This document shows positions 48,211 through 59,489 of a stretch of 64,000 nt of DNA, piece after piece. A model generated the notes under the pieces. The model ran no database searches, had not been told where the DNA came from, and was given only the letters and a program-made list of their open reading frames with translations. A program made the translations under genes and the position numbers. Location of the stretch: NCBI RefSeq assembly GCF_000002985.6, contig NC_003283.11:3410001-3474000 (forward strand). The letters are read 5' to 3'. Source of the stretch: Caenorhabditis elegans. Taxonomy: Eukaryota > Nematoda > Chromadorea > Rhabditida > Rhabditidae. Each line of letters starts with the position of its first letter. Position 1 is the first letter of the stretch.

Positions 48211-50224
48211 TTTTATTGGGCATATAACATGTTTGAACGTAAAAGGACTGAATTTGAAAAATGAAAGACTGTGATTTTTTTCTATATTTAAAAAATGTTT
48301 AGTCAATGTTTTGGTAAATCCACAAATTTTCAAAAAATGTGGAAAATGTGAAATCGTTGAAACAAACCACTATTTTTTTGAAAATTTTTCAATGATATCT
48401 GTTCATTTTAATATTTATTAGCAATATGTATATAAGTAGTTGTGATAAATGCACCCACTAGCGCTACTCCTCCAAAAGATAACTTCTTGGTAAATATCCA
48501 ATTTTTTGTCTGCAGGTTTTTACAATTTTAAGGTTCTAATACAAAAAATTCAGGGATAATCAGAAAATGAAAATTGTAGAAAAAGCCCTTTTTGTGTTCG
48601 ATTTCAAAATTTATGGTAGTTGAAAACTGAGTGTTCACAAATTTTTTGACTGCATGTTTAAAAAAATTCCGAGAATTTTTTGTGGAAATGTTTTGTTATG
48701 ATGTTCGGTCATTTTATCACGATATGAGTGGTTTCACGATTTTCTCTTTTACTGACGATACCTTGAAAATAAATTTTAAAAAACTTATTTATTGTGTAAA
48801 TTTGAATCTCTAAATTTCTCACAAAAATGGAAAAACAAAACTAAAAAACCACACGCACAAATTATGCAAAATTTATTGTATTTTCAAAAAAGTTTAAAGT
48901 ATAGTTTCATTTTTTTTATTGTATTGTTGCACTGTTCTACCATGTGAGAATTACCCAAAATGCGTCACACGGCCAAAACTATTCAAATGGCAGAAGTTGT
49001 TGAAAACCTAGAGATATTATTTCGAAGAGAGATTTATAGAAAATGATAAACCTGTGGCTGTGAGAACACGACTTCTCATAAATATTTATGTGTATCGATT
49101 CATTTTTTAATTCGATTTACGATTTGAAACTTTCAATTTTCGGTGTTCGGAATAAGATTAACCTTGTCAGGGATTATGGAAATTTTGAAATTTTTTTTTG
49201 TAAATCCCATGTAAACTACAAACTGTCTCGTGATTTTTGCTTCTTTGGGAAAAGCAAACAATCGTGTTTTTAGTTGATCTTTTCCTTTTATCTATGTTAT
49301 CACTTCCCTATCACTTTTATTTGTTTTTTTTATTTATACTTCCGTTTTCACAAATGACCTGAACTTTTTGAATTTAAAGTTATGCACCTGAAATGTTGCA
49401 TTCTATTTCTTTTTTTTTCTGACACTCAAATGCGGAATTTAATGTATGCAATGAAATTTTTAATTTCAACCAAACCGTATGATATAAAAAGTGAAGAGTC
49501 TTATCAAAAAAGAAGCAAACTGCATTCCATTTTACTTGTTTTTTTCTAAAAACTTGTGGTTTTTTTGTGTACTTTTTTACTTTTTTCATCGCATGAATAT
49601 TCAATAGAACAAATTCAGGTTTTTTTGTATTGAAACAAGTATTTTTAACAATTTTATTTTTTATCAAATGGAAAATGTGTGTGTTATTCAGCTTACCATT
49701 AGAGGATCTGCGCGGTGCCGACCAATCAGCGATGCGCAATGGGCGTGGCTAGTCTCTACAATTGGTCGGTGACTTCAAATTTAAATTTATCGTATTTCCC
49801 GCCAAAATTTTTTTTGAAAGAATTTGAATTTGCCGCCAAAATGTTTTCTGTGAAAATTGTTTTTTTCCTCCAATTTTTCTGCGAAAATTCGAAATTTCCG
49901 CCAATTTTTTTTTCGGAAAAAATGTATGCTTATAGCCAAATTTATTTCCGTGAAAATATGAAATTCCCGCCAAAAATTTGTTTTTAGAAAGTTTCAATTC
50001 CCCGCCAAATTTTTTTCTCACAATCAGGAAACTTGAATTTTTCGCCAAACCTTTTTTTTTTTAGAAAATTTGGACTTCCCGCCAAACTTTTTTTCAGTAA
50101 ATTTGATTTTCCTGTCAATTTTTTTCGGAAGAATGCTCCTTATTTACTTGCATTAATTTTGAGTCCGCGCAAAAAATTTGCGCAGTTCCAACCAATTTGT
50201 TAAAACTCAAAATTCCAGGAAGAT

Positions 50225-52927
50225 ATGAAAATTAGTGATGTGGAAGAAAATAGCACTCCCCAAAAAGAAAATGTGTTGCAAAGGAGTTGTTCTTGTAAGT
50301 TACTCAATTAGTTTTTTTTTCCAATTTCGCGATTTTTCAGTAACCTCCAAAAGTCTGCAAAACAATTTGAACATAATCGAAAAGTTCGGTCAACAAATAA
50401 GGCCGTATTTTGGAATTGGATCACTTTTGATATTTTTGGTGGTCTATCATGGTTTTTTGGGTTAGTTTTTGTGCTCCTCAGAAAACTTTTAACTAGGAAA
50501 TTTCCAGTTGCCGCGGGTATTCATAACTACCAGAAAGCTGCTCCATTAATTTATGTAACATTATTTTTCTGGATATGCTATTTATTAAATTTAATCGTTG
50601 GAACCAAAACATTTAGAGCTGTCTATGATGATGTGGGGCGTAAATTAGAGGAAATTACAGAGCAGAAGAAATTTGTGCCCTTGTAAGTTAAAAAAACGTT
50701 TTTTTTTTCTTTTCAGCAAACAAAAAAAAATTAAAAATGAATTTCAGAAGTCTCAAAATTGCATTTATTTTTGCTCTTTTAGCATTCACTATTATTGACT
50801 CAATTCATGATTTGACCCGTTTGACCGGATTTTTTGCATACGTTTTCTATATTCTATTCATGTTTGTATTTTCCAATAACAGAATGAAGGTGAGTCATAA
50901 AAAGTTACAGTTTTTCAGAAATTATGAGAATTTTTAAACATTACCCTAATTTTTTTCCGAAACTTCCAGAGTTTTTTTGAACCTTCCAGAAGTTTCTCGA
51001 ATCTTTATTATTTGCCTAGAATTTTTTATAAAAAACATTTCCTTTTTTTTGTGAAAATTTCGATTTTTCGCCTTAATTATTTCTGAAGAATTGGGTCTCT
51101 TCCAAAACAAATTCTCAGAAAATTTGAATTTCCGGCCAAAATTTTTATCGGACACTTTGCACTTCCCGGCAAAAAATTTCCCCGAATTTTAGAATTATTT
51201 TTTATTTGAACTCTTTTTTTCTGCGGATCAAAAAAGTAGATTTTCAGATCAACTGGTCCGTTGTATCCAGCGCCTTAATCATGCATTACTGTGTAGCACT
51301 CATCATCCTAAAATGGTCGACAGGACAGTGGTTCTTCCAAAAATTTGCTGAACTTATAGTTGGATTTCTGGAATTTGCACAAGTTGGAGCCAAGTTTGTA
51401 TTCGGATTCATTGCTGGACCACCAAATATTTGTGATTTGGCGCCCGTCTTTATATTCACCTCACTTCAAACTCTCATCTACTTCTCAGCGGTTGTCGCAT
51501 TGCTCTTCTATTTTGGAATTATTCAAGTCGTACTACAAAAGAGCCAATGGTTCATGAAAGTGCTCATTGGCACGACGCCAGTGGAATCTGTAAATGCGTG
51601 GGCGTGCACCTTCCTTGGAATGTCTGAAGCGCCATTGATGGTGGCTCCCTACATCGAGAAGCTCACAGATTCGGAAATTTTTGCGATAGTTACCAGTGGA
51701 TTCGCTTGTGTTGCTGGAACTGTATTCACAGCGTATGTTGCTCTTGGAGCATGCCCAATTTACTTGCTCACTGCAAGTTTGTTGTCGGCTCCAATGAGCT
51801 TGGCCTGCTCGAAGATTATGTTTCCAGAGACCGAGGAGTCGAACGTTAAGGTCTGTTACTATGAACCAAATTTTATAAAGCTTGAAAAATTATTCCAGGA
51901 AGAAGACTTCAAGCTAGAGCACAATGACAAAAGAGGATTTTTCGACACTCTGTGCTCAGCAGGAGTTGCGTTGGTCCCTACGGTTTTTGCAATTGGTGCA
52001 ACGTTGGTGGTTATCATGTCACTTTTAGCATTTTTGGATGCAGTTATGGAGTATATCGGAGACCTCATTGGGTACGATGGTTGGACATTTCAAATGCTGT
52101 TTGGTTACGCGTTCTTTCCATTGGCCTATATGATGGGTGTCAATGATAATTCAGATCAAACTTTATTGTGAGTTCAGTTACAGTAACCTACGGTGCACCT
52201 ACAGTAGCCCTAGAGTACAACTACAGTACCATATCTCTCTCTCTCTCCACTAACCCAAGATAATAAAAACTACAGTAACCCTACAGTACTTCTACAGTAA
52301 CTCTACAGTACTTCTACAGTAACCCTACAATACTACTACAATCGCCTCTCCAATAATTTTTAATTTTTTAAAAACACATTTCGGGGAAACTCAAATATTT
52401 ATTTTTGGTGATTTCCAATGGAATTTAACTTTTATTTTTTCCAAAAATGTACCTCGGAAATTCGAATTTCAACTTAAACATTTTTTGACAGTTTTGAAAA
52501 TAACATTTTTTCAGAGTTGCACAGCTAATGGGTACCAAGACCGCGGTCAACGAATTTGTGGCCTACAACAATTTGGGAATTTTACAAAAAGCAGGCAAGC
52601 TCCAAGTACGTTTTTACCTCAAATTTTTTCAACAAAAATTGAGTACAATTTCAGCCAAAATCAGTCGTTATTGCCACATACGCCCTTTGCGGTTTCTCGA
52701 ATTTCTCCTCAATGGGAATGTCAATTGAATTTCTTGGCGGTCTGGCTCCAAGTAAAAGATCCACAATTTCAAAGCTAGTGCTCCGTGCTCTTTGCGCAGG
52801 GTCCATTGCGTGCTTTATGAATGCCACTGTCGCAGGTTGGGAGGTTTTGCACCTGAAAATAAATAAAAAATTTTGCAGGCATTTTGATCTCATCCCCAGT
52901 GATTTGCCAGTCATCTCAAAAAAGTGA
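50225..52927 (+). CDS. concentrative nucleoside transporter, SLC28/CNT family (copy 1)
   Basis: Nine exons (50225-50294, 50341-50460, 50508-50682, 50748-50889, 51248-51850, 51899-52167, 52515-52605, 52655-52835, 52878-52927) encode 566 residues. A short acidic N-terminus leads to a multi-helix membrane protein. CNT hallmarks are GPPNICDLAPVFIFTSLQTL, FMKVLIGTTPVESVNAWACT, LLSAPMSLACSKIMFPE, TKTAVNEFVAYNNLG, and CGFSNFSSMGM. The family couples Na+ or H+ gradients to nucleoside uptake across the plasma membrane. In the hairpin that forms the nucleoside site this copy reads GMSEAP (Met at residue 294), where copy 2 and other CNTs have Gln. It ends early (CQSSQKK) because of an A7 run that puts the TCFRIPS tail of copy 2 out of frame. 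The 48-base intron at 51851-51898 is a multiple of three and stop-free. I recall two adjacent CNT genes in cosmid F27E11, but did not verify this. Confidence 0.88.
52168..52514. repeat. CTACAGTA-rich intron of CNT copy 1
   Basis: From 52180 to 52340 the intron carries about ten CTACAGTA-type boxes (CTACAGTAACCCTACAGTAC and variants) in irregular spacing. The same box is the building block of the 123-bp minisatellite unit. The rest is AT-rich. Confidence 0.7.
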
Positions 52928-53734
52928 TACGTGTTTCCGGATTCCTAGCGGATAAATTCAAAGTTTTTTTAATGTACATATATTATTCTATTGTATAAAA
53001 ATTTTTTTCTGAAAATTTTAACACCTATTCTGCACCACCACGTGCTTCACACCTCTAAAGTGCCCATAAAATATTATCAGTGAATTTTTTATTCGATTCC
53101 ATTTACACTTGCTCAAGACATGCTTACTGATGTATCTACTGTTCTGTTTTAGAAACTTTTGCTTTTCTTACAATTTGTTCTCATTGTTGGCAGGGTTTGG
53201 TACAGAAAAAGTACATAACAAAGCATTTTTTATTTTTTTTAACCTTTTGTTAGGTATTTGTCAGGTGCGGAAAAAGAAAAAAAACAGATATTTTTCAGAG
53301 AAATTGAAATATTTATAGTTTTTGGCTTCTCACAAAATTATTATATTTACGTTTATAATGATTTAATACTCTTACGTTTATATTGATAATTTGGAAAGCA
53401 AAAAAGGAAATTCAAAGTGATACCAATTTCCCTTCTAAACCAATTAGTCTCACTGATTCTTTTGAACAAATAATAGCTTTCTGCAACAGTATAATTTTTT
53501 CAACTGACAAAAAAAAATTTAATTACTAGATATTTTCAATTTAAAAAAAAAACCCAAAAGATTTAAGAAAACATGTGAATTCTATTCAAATAAACAAAAA
53601 TTAATTTAAAAAGTAACAAAAACTCGAAACATGGAAAAATATGTTTTTTTAACCATTTTAAACTCAATCACCACCGACGCTAATCAACCTTAACAGTACT
53701 CAATTATTTTAAAATAAAGTTTTGAATTTCAGGT
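52928..53734. other. intergenic between the two transporters
   Basis: About 0.8 kb, AT-rich. No gene was seen. TTTCAG ends at 53732, two bases before the ATG of copy 2, a likely trans-splice acceptor. Nothing else could be recognised. Confidence 0.45.
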
Positions 53735-56139
53735 ATGAAGGTAAGGGATGCAGATGATGGAGAAAGTGTCTTAGAGAGGAGTCTTTCTAGTAAGTGAAAT
53801 TTTTTGAGCTTAAACCGGGAAGGAGTTACGATAATGGTTCTTAATAAAAAAGTACACCAAAATAAAGAAAAAAATCTGATTTCAGTTACCAAAAGCTCAC
53901 TTGAACACAATGCAAACTTTTATCAACGGATCTATCAAAAAATTTGCCCTTTCATTGGCCCGGCGGCAATTGTAGCATTCTTATTGGTATATCACGGGTA
54001 TTTAAGTAAGTTTTCAAAACTACATTTCCTGGAATTAAAAAATAAATTTTAATACTTCTGAATTTCAGTAGCTGCGGGAATACACAATTACCAAAAAGCG
54101 TCTCCATTAATCTATGTCACATTATTTTTCTGGCTATGCTTCGTTATCAACTTTATAGTTGGAACAAAGAACTTTAAGGTGGTTTATGCAGATTTTGCAG
54201 GAAAACTAAACGATTTTGCAAAACGACGAGCTTTTGTTCCGATGTAAGGTGTTCTTGTGCTCATTTTCAATAATGAGAATTTCAGAACGTTTAAGCTAGC
54301 ATTTGCTGGTGCTTTGTTCGCTTATACCATTGTAGAATCACTGTCTGAACCGACTAGACTTACCGGATTCGGTGGTTACGTATTTTTTGTGATTTTTATG
54401 GTCGTTTTTTCGAATAGACCAAGGAAGGTAAGTTTTCCAGAAATAGGCGCAAAGAAGCCTACCTGCTTTTAGTTGCGGCCTACCAGAAAAAGTTAAATGA
54501 TAATCACATGAACTATAAATATTTAGATCAATTGGAACATCGTCACATCCGCACTTATATTCCACTATTGCCTTGCTTTAATAGTCCTCAAATGGCCAAC
54601 TGGTCGCTGGTTTTTCGATCAACTATCCCAGTTAATTATTGGACTCCTGGAGTATGCTCAAGTCGGTGCAAAGTTCGTATTCGGGTTTATTGCGGGACCG
54701 CCAAATATTTGTGATTTGGCACCTGTTTTTATATTCACCTCACTTCAAACACTGATCTATTTCTCGGCGGTTGTAGCATTACTATTCTATTTTGGAATTA
54801 TTCAAATCGCACTGAAAAAGAGCACATGGTTTATGAAAGTGCTCATTGGTACGACGCCAGTGGAATCTGTGTACTCATGGGCGTGCACATTCCTTGGTCA
54901 AACTGAAGCTCCGCTGGTGATTAAGCCATACTTGGAGAAGTTGACTGGTGAGTTTGAAGTGTTCAGTTATCCCATAAGGAACCTTGATACTATTTTCTGT
55001 TTCAGATTCCGAGCTATTCGCAGTTCTTACTAGTGGATTCTCATGCACTGGTGGTACTGTATTCGCCGCTTATGTAGCTCTTGGAGCATGCCCAGAATCG
55101 ATTCTAACCGCAAGTATTCTCTCAGCTCCAATGTCATTAGCGTGTTCAAAACTCATGTACCCAGAAGAACAGGAGACAATTATCAAGGTTAGGTTTTGTG
55201 TCAAATATTTCCCAGACAGACAGACAGACATACAAAAACATAGAAAAATGCTTGTCTAATTTTTTTAATTGCCTTGAGGATGACCCATAAGTGAATTTAT
55301 TGTTTTAATAAAGTTAATCGAAACAATAAAAAAGGTCGGGACCTTCACGAGTCCGACAAAGAGGCTTAGATAAATAAACTTAGATAAACTTAGATAAAAT
55401 CTTGAAACTTGAAATCCTTTCCAGGAAGAAGACTTCGAGCTGGACCATGAGAACGAAAAAGGATTCTTCGATACTCTGTGCTCGGCGGGAGTTGCTCTAG
55501 TCCCTACGGTTTTTGCAATTGGAGCAACTTTAGTAGTAGTCATGTCTCTATTAGCTCTGCTGGACCAAATTTTCTTCTACATTGGTGACCTAATCGGGTA
55601 TGATGGGTGGAGTTTTCAAATGTTATTTGGTTATGCATTTTTCCCGTTGGCATACATAATGGGTATTACCAATAATTCGAATCAAACCTTGTTGTGAGTT
55701 AGGTTTGTTTTCGAATAAAAAACACACATATTTGTTAAAGAGTGGCTCAACTTATGGGCTCCAAAACTGCCGTAAACGAATTTGTGGCATATGATAAACT
55801 GGGTCAACTTCAAAAAGAAGGCAAGCTGGATCCCAAATCAGTGCTAGTTGCCACTTACGCACTCTGTGGATTCTCCAATTTTGGCTCAATGGGGATTCAA
55901 ATGGAAGTTATTGGAGGTCTGGCTCCAGGGAGGAAAACCGTGGCTTCCAAGGTTATGCTCCGTGCTCTTTGTGCAGGAGCCATCGCTTGTTTTATGAATG
56001 CTACTGTTGCAGGTTAGAGGGTTTTGAATAGGAAGTTAAATTTATTAATTTGAAAAAATTTTCAGGAATCTTAATTTCCGATCCAGTGGTTTGTAACAGT
56101 GCAAACTCGAATTCCACGTGTTTTAGGATACCTTCATGA
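53735..56139 (+). CDS. concentrative nucleoside transporter, SLC28/CNT family (copy 2)
   Basis: Exons 53735-53789, 53886-54005, 54069-54243, 54286-54427, 54527-54947, 55006-55187, 55425-55693, 55741-56012 and 56066-56139 encode 569 residues, collinear with copy 1. Two intron positions differ: this copy has an extra intron after KLTG and lacks the one between exons 7 and 8 of copy 1. The nucleoside-site hairpin is canonical (FLGQTEAPL, Gln at residue 289), as are NEFVAYDKLG and CGFSNFGSMG. It ends TCFRIPS. Membrane topology is as for the family (about a dozen hydrophobic segments with re-entrant hairpins). Function inferred: Na+- or H+-coupled nucleoside uptake. The acceptor of exon 8 is TTAAAG, not CAG, but the frame and the match to copy 1 support it. 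Confidence 0.9.
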
Positions 56140-57532
56140 TATGAGGGTGTGTTGTGGATATTTGTTTTGTAATTTAATTTGTAACTATGAAAATTTTGAA
56201 TAAACTTTATACAGGGTGTGCCAAAAGTATGGTAACACATGAAGCGCTCTTTTACATGAGCTTTTCGCGCGTCTGCCACGTTATACGTACATTCTTCTAT
56301 CGAATACTAATAGCTGAATAAATTTCCTTCAATTTGACCTAAAATTTGCAATGTTTCCCAATAAGGTGCGGTTTTAATCACCTCGGCAATTTAGCGAACC
56401 CTTTCGAAAAAACGGTGTTTTGGCACGCGGCACTTCCCACACAAACACACCTCCCACGCACGCCAATAATTTTCAGATGTACATATGATTTTTATGTTAA
56501 ATTCAAAGTTAAAGAAGTGAAGAAGCGCTTTTGATTGTTTTTGTAGCCTATAAAAATTTTCTGTGTCGGCACTGGCGCCTAGCAATAACCTTTGAATATT
56601 TCATGAATTCAACTTTGCGAAATTTACTCAGTTTTTTAGGTTTCGCAATCCATCTTTCTGGTGACTGTGTCATTCAAGACTTCAGCTACTGCCACAGTCC
56701 ATGACAGAAATACCACGATAGAAATTTTTTGGGTTTTTGTTTTTAAAGAATCTCCAGACCAAGAGCATTCTTTGAACTATAAAAACTTATAAGAAACTTA
56801 ATGGATTCCTTGAGAAAAATGTAGAAATCCCGCAGAATGCCAACTTGCGTGCCAAAAAGATCGTGATCTCAAAAGTTCTGAAGGCCTGCAGCAATGTGGA
56901 TGGGGATATTTTGAAAATTCAAAACGTTCATCTGGTCAGTATTTTATGGAGAACAAAACTTGTACAAATTGATGTAATAACTCTCTCCACACGTGAAGTT
57001 ATAGAGCTGCAAGCGTGTTACCATACTTTTGGCCCACCCTGTATATTGAGTTATTGAGAAATTCAAAACTGTTTTATATAACGGAAAAAAAATAATTAAA
57101 TTATACATATTTTGGGAACTTCGAAACTGATTGTGAGCGAAAGGTAGGCGTTTTGCGCGTCCGACTTTTTTCGGGATCGGTCATTCATTATGTTTCTTAA
57201 GTGGGTGGTGGAACCCAGAATATGTCGGGCGCGCTAAACAACTCCTAGATTTTGAATTTGCTGCGTCCATTTCGGAATCGCTTGAAACCGGTAAACTGCA
57301 TTTTATAAGAATAATTAAATTTTTTTGCAAATGTTTGTTAATAGTTTCGTTACAAACTTCAGTTTTTTTTTGAAAATTTTCATAAAAATTTTTACGTATA
57401 ATTTTCAGGCAAAACATATTTTTATATAAAGTTTTTCTCAACTTTTTCTACATTTCCAATGTTCATATTTATCAAATAGTTTACAAAAACATTACAATTC
57501 ATGAAAAAAACATTTCAAATAGCCAAAAAAAA
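56140..57532. other. intergenic holding a mariner-like element
   Basis: Lies between the convergent 3' ends of CNT copy 2 and the GST gene. The transposon at 56212-57041 takes up most of it; the rest is AT-rich 3' flank. Confidence 0.55.
56212..57041 (+). mobile_element. mariner-like element, defective (830 bp)
   Basis: Terminal inverted repeats CAGGGTGTGCCAAAAGTATG (left) and CATACTTTTGGCCCACCCTG (right, inverted) match over about 27 bp with one difference. They are flanked by TA on each side (56210-56211, 57042-57043), as for Tc1/mariner insertions. Near the right end, on the + strand, a frame reads LRAKKIVISKVLKACSNVDG, loosely like the end of a mariner transposase. At 830 bp and with no long frame the element cannot encode a full transposase of roughly 340 residues, so it is a dead or non-autonomous copy. 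Confidence 0.85.
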
Positions 57533-58489
57533 TTATTTTGAAGAGTATGGTCTTGTTTCCAAATATGGCTTGAGCTTCGGGTGCTCAGCGATACGCTTGA
57601 AGTAGGCATTGACTACTGGGAAATCGGTTCCCAAAAATCCTTTTTCCAACTCAATCAAAGAAGTTGTGGTTTCGAAGAAGAAGAGATCGGGAAACGAGAT
57701 TCCACTGTCCAGGAGGAATCCTAGAAATAAATGATATAATTTTTCAACGCCTTCTATTTTTTCCAACTCACCAGATTTGCTCTTCTCCAATCTCTTGCTC
57801 AGAAGCTTGAAATACTTCTCCTTAGCAGGGTCCAACGAAGTTTTCTTCAACTCGTCGCGATCCCCAGCAGCACCAGGATACCCAAAGGCAATCATTGCCC
57901 ATGGCTTCATGTCAATCAAGAAGTCCTTGTAAAGATCGGTGAATGCGTCAGCCCAGGCCTTCTCTACCGGAGTTTGTCCAGCAAATCCAAGTTGATTGGC
58001 AACAAAGCGAGCGATTGCAACGGATTGTGGGATCTTCTCACCGTCGACTTCTAGCACAGGCATTTGCCCGAACGGCATCTCGTTTTTAAGGGTGTTTTCT
58101 TCCTTGATCCAGTCATCGATTTCGTATCGGACATCTTCGAATTCGACGCCGGCCATATGGAACATCTGGAGAGAGTTTCAGTTAATAAAAAAATGTGGAA
58201 GGTTTCGAAAAAATTGAAGTCTCGTAGTAGAAATTTTTTAAAAATTTAGAAATTTTTATGGGTAGTCAAAAAGTAGTGAAACTCCGATTTTCAAAAATTT
58301 TGGAATTCGATCCAGATAATTTTTTTCCTACGATTTATTCTTCTAATTTTGTTTTACCTTCAGAAGCAAAATTTCACAAAAAGTAACCAATTTTGGATTT
58401 AGACAATTTTGTTTTAAGTTGAAACTTACAGCTCTCGAAGCCTCTGCATATCCGCGAGCGTTGAAGTAGTGAAGACGGTACTTGGTCAT
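57533..58489 (-). CDS. glutathione S-transferase, nematode sigma-like class
   Basis: Exons 58489-58430, 58165-57772 and 57720-57533 encode 213 residues. It starts MTKYRLHYFNARGYAEASR; the Tyr in HYFNARG is the expected catalytic Tyr that activates glutathione. The thioredoxin-like N domain then has MAGVEFEDVRYE, the cis-Pro glutathione contact QMPVLEVDGEKIPQSVAIAR, and ARFVANQLGFAG. The helical C domain has ISFPDLFFFETTTSLIEL and NAYFKRIAEHPKLKPYLETR. This is the large worm-specific GST group related to sigma class. It is cytosolic, with a role in conjugating glutathione to electrophiles. The segment around residues 120-135 (AAGDRDELKKTSLDP) is slightly longer than in typical members. From chromosome position I suspect gst-33, but sequence alone does not prove that. 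Confidence 0.92.
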
Positions 58490-59489
58490 GTTGAACTCGA
58501 GTGTGTCAAATTTAGAATCTGATGGGAAAAAACTTTCCGAAAACTGTTTATATACTCACCCAGTCACATTTTGATCAGAAAAATTCATAGAAACAGAAAG
58601 TACACAGTTTCGGGTCTAGGCACAAACTAGGCACGGAAAATAGTATTGGAGAATGAGAGAGTGGTAGAGAGTGAGACAAATAATCGGCACAAAGCATGAG
58701 AAACACATACTCCAATATGACGTAGAATGTGGGTGAAGATTATGAAGGAAGAAAATTATTTTAAGGAAGTGAGAGTTTTAAGCTTTGGATTTGAAAAATT
58801 GTAATAAAATTTCTCGAAAATAATTTGAAATACGTTTTTAAGTGCAATCAAAAACTTTAAATTTACTGCGATTTTTAAATTTTAATTAATTTCAATTTTT
58901 TGTATTTTAAAATTATTGGGGTTTGAATATGGTTTGCCGATTCGTCGATTTGCCGGAAAATTTAATTTTTGGCAAATTGCCGATTTGCCGTTTGCCCAAC
59001 ATCAACTTGCCGGAAGTTTTTAGAGCGATTTTTTATAAGACGCAAACACTTTAAACTGTGCCTTTTACAAAATTGTCTCGTTTGGTTTAGATATTTTCGA
59101 AGGAATTTGCTTATTTTCCAAAATAGATGTAAGAGCATACATGAGATGCGTACAATGTTGCCGGTTAAAATAAAAATTCAGAAATTTTCAACAAAAAAAT
59201 GTGCAAAACTACAATTTTCTGAAAATTTTTGGCAATTGCCGTTGTTCCGGTAAATTCGGCAAATCGACAGTTTACCAGTTTACCGATTTGGCGGAAATTT
59301 TCGATTCCAGTAGTTTGCCGATTTGCCGATTTGCTGAAAAAATCGTTGCCGCCCACTCCTGGTTGGAACTTCGATTTTTCAATTATCAAAAGGGCCTAAA
59401 TACCATAATGAAATTTTATTTGCAGTCGTCATTTGGCATTCCGATACAAATATATGTTTTATTTTATAAAAAATCGAAAAATTCAAAAG
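58490..59489. other. intergenic, with a TTTGCCG repeat
   Basis: 1.0 kb. The first part is the GST promoter region. From 58926 to 59365 a dispersed repeat rich in GATTTGCCGATTTGCCG blocks is found, ending in GCCCACTCCTGG. No gene was seen. Confidence 0.5.
58926..59365. repeat. dispersed repeat rich in TTTGCCG boxes
   Basis: Boxes of GCCGATTTGCCG and GGCAAATTGCC occur at both ends (58935-58995 and 59228-59345), partly inverted, ending GCCGCCCACTCCTGG. It is related to the small palindrome at 11721-11797, which ends GCCGCACACTCCTGG. A third area (60945-61420) has the motif in scattered form. Confidence 0.6.

Larger units (their letters stand above)
45399..50224. other. gene-poor region between tRNA-Met and the nucleoside transporters
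   Basis: About 4.8 kb. Contains the second hairpin motif (45934-45988), a palindromic repeat (46610-46795), degenerate GAAAATTTGAATTTCCCGCC ladders (about 47790-48210 and 49790-50130), and the end of a MITE fragment at about 48474 (ACTAGCGCTACTCCTCC). No protein gene is supported. The last ten bases carry TTCCAG at 50213-50218, a likely trans-splice acceptor for the next gene. Confidence 0.45.
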
